Shown here piece after piece: positions 1 through 3,935 of a DNA stretch of 9,247 nt (position 1 is the stretch's first letter; every line of letters starts with the position of its first letter). The notes under the pieces are model-generated. The model had not been told where the DNA came from. It saw only the letters and a program-made list of their open reading frames with translations, and did not search any database. The stretch is from the NCBI GenBank assembly GCA_050013795.1, contig JBEKEO010000117.1:1-9247 (forward strand), in the 5' to 3' direction. The translations under genes and the position numbers were made by a program. This DNA is from CAWHOW01 sp050013795. GTDB taxonomy: Bacteria > Bacteroidota > Bacteroidia > Bacteroidales > CG2-30-32-10.

Positions 1-6
1 TATTTT

Positions 7-81
<75 letters not shown>

Positions 82-119
82 ACGCCTCTTCCTTTTCCCA
101 TTTTCTCACACGCCCTGAC

Positions 120-156
120 TGTCATTCCGAACGCAATGAAATGAAGTGAGGAATCT
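120..156. repeat. Dispersed intergenic repeat, TGTCATTCCGAACG...AGTGAGGAATCT type
   Basis: This segment has the form TGTCATTCCGAACG ... AGTGAGGAATCT, with short inverted ends (ATTCC at 124-128, GGAAT at 150-154). From general knowledge, near-identical strings recur in intergenic DNA of many environmental bacteria, Bacteroidota included. No second copy lies in the window, so its repeat status rests on recognition, not on sequence comparison here. Confidence 0.5.
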
Positions 157-167
157 TATTAATATTG

Positions 168-197
168 CTACAGCAATGGCGTACTATACGGCCCGCC
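168..197 (-). pseudogene. Relic C-terminus of a paralogue of the 672-1460 gene
   Basis: Read on the minus strand, these bases encode G-G-P-Y-S-T-P-L-L-stop. The intact gene at 672-1460 ends S-G-P-Y-T-T-P-L-L-stop. GGG-CCG-TAT is identical in both. The following codons for T, P, L, L and stop differ only at third positions (ACT/ACG, CCG/CCA, TTA/TTG, CTT/CTG, TAA/TAG), the pattern expected of diverged coding copies. Upstream of 197 the frame no longer resembles the family and the sequence becomes the repeat mosaic. I infer a second copy truncated by insertion or recombination. The match is short (about 9 codons), so chance cannot be excluded. Confidence 0.45.
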
Positions 198-250
198 AAA
201 TTTTCTTTTGCTTGCCTGCTTTTTTAATAACATAGAAAGTGTGTTGGCCT

Positions 251-387
251 GGCAAAACGGCGGGGACGGGGCAGGCGTGAATGAAATATTGCCAGGAGTT
301 CTTACAAAGCAGGCTCTGCAAAGAGGCTGTTATTCTTTGTCTAGAACTCCGGCAATATTTCAGAGAGCGTTGAAGCATCGTTTTGCC
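251..387. repeat. Large imperfect inverted repeat (potential long hairpin)
   Basis: The outer arms GGCAAAACG (251-259) and CGTTTTGCC (379-387) are perfect complements. The inner 28-base arms, 282-309 and 335-362, pair except for a one-base bulge and a small mismatch near the tip: both read TGAAATATTGCC, then GGAGTTCT, then ACAAAG when the right arm is reversed. The apex (310-334) contains a further CTCT-GCAA-AGAG mini-hairpin (314-325). The nested symmetry would form a long cruciform or RNA hairpin. It could be a miniature element or a structured RNA; function unknown. Confidence 0.6.
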
Positions 388-401
388 TAGCTTTTTCTTT
401 G

Positions 402-432
402 TTACTTTCTTTTGGCAATGAAAAGAAAGTAA
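402..432. repeat. Perfect 12-bp inverted repeat with 7-base loop
   Basis: TTACTTTCTTTT (402-413), loop GGCAATG (414-420), AAAAGAAAGTAA (421-432). All 12 pairs are Watson-Crick. The stem is AT-rich and no T-run follows on the plus strand, so a terminator role is doubtful. It belongs to the repeat mosaic. Confidence 0.7.
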
Positions 433-475
433 GATTACAGTATTACAATTCATTCTTTGTTCTTTTGTCTTGACA

Positions 476-492
476 TCCCGATAAAATCGGGA
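476..492. repeat. Perfect 7-bp inverted repeat with 3-base loop
   Basis: TCCCGAT (476-482), AAA, ATCGGGA (486-492). A compact GC-containing stem without a downstream T-tract on either strand. Similar CCCGAT/ATCGGG hairpins are common in the intergenic repeats of this phylum (general knowledge, not shown here). Confidence 0.65.
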
Positions 493-536
493 CAGGCTCC
501 TGAACCAAAAAGTCAAGGAAAATTTAAAAGCCCTGC

Positions 537-583
537 GATGGTCGTTTATCGCACTAACTCACGCTATCCGTGCCACGACCATC
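537..583. repeat. 8-bp inverted repeat with a 31-base gap
   Basis: GATGGTCG (537-544) and CGACCATC (576-583) are exact reverse complements. They sit inside the same composite region as the other three inverted repeats. The wide gap makes it weaker than those; no function assigned. Confidence 0.45.
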
Positions 584-671
584 CCTTCCATCATCTCACA
601 AAAAGCCGCCCCACCAAATTTTCCTTTGCCTGCGCTCATTTATAGACTACAAATTCGTAAATCGTAAATCT

Positions 672-1460
672 TTAAAGTAACGGAGTTGTATACGGCCCGC
701 TCCACGGACCATCCAGCAGAGGATGTTTGCTCTTTGCCCAGCGGAAAAAGAATACCGCCATTTTTGCCGGAGGCATGGCATCGGCAGCCAGAACAGGCAG
801 GTTCGATTTAAAAACAGTGGTATTCAGCACAAAGCCCGCTTTCGACGAATAAGCCAAACTAAGCCTTGCATCTTCAGCGTGGGCGGGAACATCGGCAGTT
901 CCCGAATAAAACACAGCCACTTTATATTCCACCAAATCGAAACCTTCCGGCTTGTGCGCGCGCCCGCTGCCTTCCGATTCCAGGTGACAGGCGATTTCAA
1001 CAAAACCGCCTGCTGCAGGGTTTATCTTTGGGTAAACAGCTTCATACATAATGGATGTTTTGTGCTTATCCCCGCTTTTTGCTACCGAAGGCTTGCTTGT
1101 TAAAGGCATTGAATAGAATAGCGGGATGCGGAAAGTGCTGCAATCCTCCGAATTCAAACCAACAGTGGCTTTAATTTTCAGTGTAAGCTTATTATCCCAA
1201 TCGTAAATTACGGCATTAGCAATTATAGCTTCAAGACTAGTTTTGATCACAGTGGTATAGCTGCCTTTCCTGTCGGAATACTTAAAGAACAGCGGGTTCC
1301 ACTCATTCCGGAAGCCTTGCCAGTCAAGTAAATTCTGTGAAGACCAGCCAAACCTCACGGCATTGGTAGGTGAACCAAGAATAAGGTAATCGTTTGTCTG
1401 GTTAATGTATTCATTAAACCTGTTAATGTCGCGTGGAATAATGGCTCGTTCGTATGGCAT
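672..1460 (-). CDS. Conserved Bacteroidota protein of unknown function (Fn3-like C-terminus)
   Basis: The protein has 262 residues from the ATG at 1458-1460. It has no signal peptide or membrane segment. I recognise the overall pattern of a family of roughly 200-260 residue hypothetical proteins in Bacteroidota. Its marks are an N-terminus M-P-x-x-x-x-I-P-x-D, a helical stretch with W-x-x-x-x-N-P/A, and a central K-...-hydrophobic region ending in R-I-P. Then come K-P-E-G-F and a C-terminal strand F-R-W-A...G-P-W-S resembling a fibronectin-III edge (roughly residues 170-262). No catalytic motif is visible and the function is unknown. The frame stays open upstream to 1703 through the 21-bp array. 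I prefer 1460 because it gives the family-type N-terminus and because a TATCTTTG -7 box lies 20 bp upstream, inside any longer reading. A likely relic of a second copy lies at 168-197. Confidence 0.7.
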   Translation of the reverse strand: MPYERAIIPRDINRFNEYINQTNDYLILGSPTNAVRFGWSSQNLLDWQGFRNEWNPLFFKYSDRKGSYTTVIKTSLEAIIANAVIYDWDNKLTLKIKATVGLNSEDCSTFRIPLFYSMPLTSKPSVAKSGDKHKTSIMYEAVYPKINPAAGGFVEIACHLESEGSGRAHKPEGFDLVEYKVAVFYSGTADVPAHAEDARLSLAYSSKAGFVLNTTVFKSNLPVLAADAMPPAKMAVFFFRWAKSKHPLLDGPWSGPYTTPLL

Positions 1461-1480
1461 AATAATAGGGTATTTTTTTA

Positions 1481-1488
1481 CAAAGATA
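1481..1488 (-). promoter_or_regulatory. -7 box TATCTTTG for the 672-1460 gene
   Basis: On the minus strand the sequence reads TATCTTTG, an exact match to the Bacteroidota consensus TAnnTTTG, 20 bp upstream of the ATG at 1460. No TTG is found at the expected -33 position (about 1508-1511 on this strand). That place is taken by the first palindrome of the GACC array. This hints at a promoter that depends on whatever binds the array (inference). Confidence 0.55.
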
Positions 1489-1507
1489 AGTAAAATTATC
1501 ATACCAT

Positions 1508-1729
1508 GACCCATGGGTCTCGAAACATGACCCGAGAGTCTTATACTATGACCCAAGAGTCTTATAACAAGACCTGCGAGTCTCATAATAAGACCCCAGA
1601 GTCTTATATTATGACCTAAGGGTCTTATAATATGACCTATGAGTCCTAAATTAAGACCTAAAGGTCTTACTACTTGACCCATGAGTCTTATGTTGTGACT
1701 CAAGGGTCTCGTGGCAAGACCCTTGAGTC
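1508..1729. repeat. Array 1: eleven semi-palindromic 12-mers GACCYNNGRGTC at an exact 21-bp period
   Basis: Cores start at 1508, 1529, 1550, 1571, 1592, 1613, 1634, 1655, 1676, 1697 and 1718, always 21 bp apart. GAC at the left and GTC at the right are invariant in all eleven. The fourth base is C in ten, the eighth is G in ten, and the middle varies. The first copy, GACCCATGGGTC, is a perfect palindrome. The 9-bp spacers are mostly AT-rich and not conserved (TTATACTAT, TTATATTAT, TTATAATAT and so on). Twenty-one bp is two turns of B-DNA, so every core faces the same side of the helix. The arrangement suits cooperative binding of a dimeric protein. CRISPR is excluded: the repeat and spacer are far too short. 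No regulator gene is adjacent. Confidence 0.85.
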
Positions 1730-1990
1730 CCGAAACGAAAAGTAAGCCTTTCGCTGCGAAAAGCCATGTTATTGTAATGAAACAGCCCCTTTTTGCAATG
1801 AAAAGCTAAGGGTTTACGGGAATAGGTAATGATTCTGTTGTGAAATACTCACTTTCCGTAATGAAAACCTATGCTCTCGGAAGGAAAGGTTTTGATTGCG
1901 AAATGAAAGATTAACCCTTAGTTGCGAAAGGCTGATATTTTGCAATGAAACTATTGCTTTTTGTGATGAAAATTGATAATTTTGTAAAGA
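1730..1990. repeat. Array 2: TTGCAATGAAA-like motif, same 21-bp register as array 1
   Basis: GAAA occurs at 1737, 1758, 1779, 1800, 1842, 1863, 1884, 1905, 1926, 1947 and 1968, each a multiple of 21 from the others. The one missing slot (1821) holds a degenerate ACGGGAAT. The preceding bases favour TTGCAAT/TTGTAAT (examples at 1793-1803, 1856-1866, 1940-1950), giving an approximate TTGYAATGAAA consensus. The motif occupies exactly the slots that are spacers in array 1, while the slots that were GACC cores are now variable. A last related 9-mer, TTGTAAAGA (1982-1990), lies in the promoter of the 2008 gene. Phased short A-tracts every two turns could also bend the DNA. Confidence 0.8.
1954..1984 (+). 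promoter_or_regulatory. Bacteroidota-type promoter for the 2008 gene
   Basis: TTG at 1954-1956 and TAATTTTG (matching TAnnTTTG) at 1977-1984 are separated by 20 bp, the usual spacing for the -33 and -7 elements of the primary sigma factor in this phylum. The -7 box ends 23 bp before the ATG. The last full array-2 motif (1961-1972) sits between the two elements, so a bound protein would directly affect polymerase access (inference). Confidence 0.55.
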
Positions 1991-2007
1991 TAAAATAAAT
2001 ACACACC

Positions 2008-2967
2008 ATGAAAAAACTGTACATAATAACTTTGCTTGCTACTATACTGCCGGCAGGCTTTGCAATGGCACAGGTGTCATACTACTTATCCATTAATTTT
2101 GAAGATACTTCTACAGTAAAGCATGTTATCATTGATACAGCAAATCATAATAATATATGGCAGATAGGAAGACCTGCAAAAACAGTATTTACAAACGCAT
2201 ACTCAGCACCTAATGCCATTGTAACAGATACTGTATTACCTTATCCTGTAACTAATCATTCATCTTTTATTATTACCATAAAAGATCCTCAGTGGTTCCA
2301 GGGATCGCCATCTTGGCTTGATTTTTATCATAAGTACAATACAGACACAGGTAAAGATGGAGGTTATATAGAAGTTTCATACGATGGCGGAAACAAATGG
2401 CGGAATATTATTAACGATACCATAATGTCGTCATGTCCGTTCCATCCGAGCTATGATACTGTACCTTCTTATTTTAATTTCTATTTAAAAACAGATACCA
2501 TTAGTGGTGGAATACCTGCTTTTACGGGCAATTCAAGCGGATGGACAGAAACATCAATAATCTGGCAATTCTGTCTGGGTGTCAAAAGCTGGCCTCCAGA
2601 TTCCGTAATGTTCAGGTTTAATTTTGTAAGCGATTCCATACAGACAAATAAAGACGGATGGATGATTGATAACATAACTTTTTACAGTGACGAATGCGGA
2701 GGCATTAAACATATTTCTACTGCAGACTATTTCAAAACTCATGTCTTCCCAAATCCCGCTACCGACAAAATTGAAGTTAGCAATGAACTGTCGCCCATTA
2801 TCAGCATAGAGTTCTTTAATTTGATTGGAGAAAGTATATATAGTAAACCAAATATCGTTAACCGAACACCGATAACTATAAACATTGCTGATTTCCCAAG
2901 CGGAGTGTATATTATTCAGGTGAAAACAGCAGAAGGATTAAACGTGGAGAAGTTTATAAAAGAGTAA
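2008..2967 (+). CDS. Secreted protein with T9SS C-terminal sorting domain
   Basis: The protein has 319 residues. It starts with a signal peptide (M-K-K, hydrophobic to about residue 18), with a predicted signal peptidase I cut at A-M-A|Q, leaving Gln22 as the first residue. The middle (about 30-230) is beta-rich. It carries W-L-D-F-Y-H, a D-G-G-Y-I-E-V-S-Y-D-G-G-x-x-W segment (117-131) and G-W-M-I-D-N-I (217-223), a pattern typical of jelly-roll/MAM-like adhesion or carbohydrate-binding modules; the exact family is not assigned. Residues about 244-319 match the type A T9SS sorting domain: F-P-N-P-A-T-D at 247-253, F-N-L-I-G-E, then P-S-G-V-Y-I-I-Q-V and a K-F-I-K-E end. So it is probably exported through the outer membrane and either anchored at the surface or released. 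No enzymatic motif is seen. It is monocistronic, driven from the right edge of the 21-bp lattice. Confidence 0.85.
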   Translation: MKKLYIITLLATILPAGFAMAQVSYYLSINFEDTSTVKHVIIDTANHNNIWQIGRPAKTVFTNAYSAPNAIVTDTVLPYPVTNHSSFIITIKDPQWFQGSPSWLDFYHKYNTDTGKDGGYIEVSYDGGNKWRNIINDTIMSSCPFHPSYDTVPSYFNFYLKTDTISGGIPAFTGNSSGWTETSIIWQFCLGVKSWPPDSVMFRFNFVSDSIQTNKDGWMIDNITFYSDECGGIKHISTADYFKTHVFPNPATDKIEVSNELSPIISIEFFNLIGESIYSKPNIVNRTPITINIADFPSGVYIIQVKTAEGLNVEKFIKE

Positions 2968-3003
2968 TTAGTCAAGCAGGGCATTATGCGAAAGCCTCTT
3001 TTA
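2957..3003 (+). terminator. Possible terminator of the 2008 gene
   Basis: TAAAAGAG (2957-2964, overlapping the last codons) is exactly complementary to CTCTTTTA (2996-3003). The right arm itself supplies a short T-run. The loop of 31 bases is long for an intrinsic terminator, although GCATTATGC inside it (2981-2989) can form its own small stem. Weak candidate. Confidence 0.3.
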
Positions 3004-3081
3004 ATTATTGCATTATTGATTATCCCTTTATTTGCTTCATTGACTATCCATTTAGGTTTCCGGCTTAGCTATTGTAAATAA
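2986..3081 (+). CDS. Possible 31-residue hydrophobic small protein
   Basis: An ATG 18 bp after the preceding stop codon opens a 31-codon frame beginning M-R-K-P-L-L-I-I-A, ending R-L-S-Y-C-K. A basic start, about 17 hydrophobic residues and a short polar tail look like a single-span membrane peptide or a bare signal sequence. It has no recognisable family, no promoter of its own, and overlaps the possible terminator right arm. It could be a decayed remnant of a signal peptide or a chance frame. Confidence 0.25.
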   Translation: MRKPLLIIALLIIPLFASLTIHLGFRLSYCK

Positions 3082-3117
3082 TTAAGGAATAAAAGAAATA
3101 CGTATTAATACAATTAA

Positions 3118-3125
3118 TAACTTTG
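3118..3125 (+). promoter_or_regulatory. -7 box TAACTTTG upstream of the 3260 gene
   Basis: TAACTTTG matches TAnnTTTG exactly. No TTG occurs at the matching -33 distance. If used, the leader of the 3260 gene would be about 128 nt, long for this window. The leader holds a small imperfect stem around CCTC-GTTAACAA-GAGG (3191-3206), which is too weak to call an attenuator. Confidence 0.4.
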
Positions 3126-3259
3126 CAATGCTTAAGCAAAAACATAATTCCCTTGAACGATAGAACAGTAAAACCTGTTTTGCCTTCTTGCCTCGTTAAC
3201 AAGAGGGCTGGCTTACACAAAAAGAGTAAGACATTTAATTATTAACCAAAACCATACAC

Positions 3260-3808
3260 ATGAAAACAAAAAGCTTATTGGTGGTATTATTTTCAATTTT
3301 ACTGCTTAGTAGTGCCTTTGCACAAGACACAACAAAAAACAAAAAACCTTTTATGCAGCAATATAAATGGGGATTTGGTATCGGAGCCGGTTTTACCACG
3401 GGCTGGGGTTTATCATTAAAGTTTCAACCCCGAAAAGACGGGATTCAAATAAATGCAATACCTTATATTAACAATAATACCCAGAAAAAATTAGTATGCG
3501 TTGGTTTAACTTATACCCACGACTTATGGGATGGTCCCGCTGCCAATGTTTATTTTTATCTTGCCAGCAGTTATACATATAATACGGTTAATGAAACCAG
3601 TTATTCATATATTACAACTACTCAGCCAACTGTTACTGTCAATACAACACGGGTAATAAATTCGGGTTTAGGATTTGGACTTGAGACTAATACAAAAAAG
3701 AAAGTTGTTGTAGATCTAATGATTGGTTATGCACAATATGATTCCTTTAAACAATTGTTTTTAACAGGAGAAATATCCTTGCATTATAAATTTGGGAAGA
3801 AGAAATAA
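3260..3808 (+). CDS. Probable small outer-membrane beta-barrel protein
   Basis: The protein has 182 residues. A signal peptide is cut at A-F-A|Q, so mature Gln22 leads the chain. The mature part alternates polar and hydrophobic/aromatic residues in strand-length blocks, many with glycine and aromatic ends: W-G-F-G-I-G-A-G-F, W-G-L-S-L-K-F, V-Y-F-Y-L-A-S-S-Y-T-Y, L-G-F-G-L-E-T, L-T-G-E-I-S-L-H-Y-K-F. The last strand ends in an aromatic followed by G-K-K-K, close to a BAM beta-signal. The size would suit an 8-strand barrel of the OmpA/OmpW-like type, but no specific family is recognised and no ligand can be inferred. A low-complexity T/V-rich loop (about residues 116-133) would be a surface loop. 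Flanked by non-coding DNA on both sides, so probably monocistronic. Confidence 0.7.
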   Translation: MKTKSLLVVLFSILLLSSAFAQDTTKNKKPFMQQYKWGFGIGAGFTTGWGLSLKFQPRKDGIQINAIPYINNNTQKKLVCVGLTYTHDLWDGPAANVYFYLASSYTYNTVNETSYSYITTTQPTVTVNTTRVINSGLGFGLETNTKKKVVVDLMIGYAQYDSFKQLFLTGEISLHYKFGKKK

Positions 3809-3860
3809 TTTCCATCACCTGTCAACCTTGAATTGCCTGAAAGCAAACAACATTGAACAA

Positions 3861-3889
3861 TTGAATAATATTAATCATTTATATCTTTG
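3861..3889 (+). promoter_or_regulatory. Bacteroidota-type promoter for the adenylate cyclase
   Basis: TTG at 3861-3863 (in CAATTG) and TATCTTTG at 3882-3889 are 18 bp apart, and TATCTTTG matches the -7 consensus TAnnTTTG. The expected start of transcription, near 3896, leaves a leader of about 40 nt before the ATG at 3936. Confidence 0.6.
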
Positions 3890-3935
3890 CGCATCTTTTG
3901 CCAAGTGCTGCAACTGGATTTAAAACAATATATTC

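Larger units (their letters stand above)
196..638. repeat. Composite noncoding repeat region bounded by direct repeats
   Basis: This is the main part of a stretch of about 500 bases with no credible gene. Its edges carry similar sequences in the same orientation: CCAAATTTTCTTTTGC (196-211) and CCAAATTTTCCTTTGC (614-629), each followed within a few bases by CTGC. Between them lie four inverted repeats (listed separately) and strings such as ACTTTCTTTTGG and ACCAAAAAGTCAAGG that I recognise from intergenic repeats of Bacteroidota. Open frames here (for example minus strand 184-516) are rich in K/R/S/C, resemble no protein family and run straight through the hairpins. It may be a MITE-like element or several stacked ones; no transposase is present. 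Confidence 0.5.

Noticed and set aside
184..516. 110-codon frame on the minus strand as a gene
   Set aside because: It runs through the inverted repeats, has a K/R/S/C-rich composition without any domain, and is typical of translated intergenic repeats.
723..1103. 126-codon plus-strand frame
   Set aside because: It is antisense to the conserved family gene at 672-1460, with no promoter or family.
1840..1851. CRP-like site TGTGA-N5-TCAC, tempting because a cyclase is nearby
   Set aside because: The spacing is 5 rather than 6, the right half is incomplete, and the sequence is explained as one unit of array 2.
1508..1971. CRISPR array
   Set aside because: The period is only 21 bp, the units are degenerate and the variable segments are 9-12 bp. 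No cas gene is present.
1499..1990. Plasmid-type replication origin with iterons
   Set aside because: Two-turn spacing resembles iterons, but there is no rep gene or DnaA box cluster, and the neighbours include chromosomal dxs.
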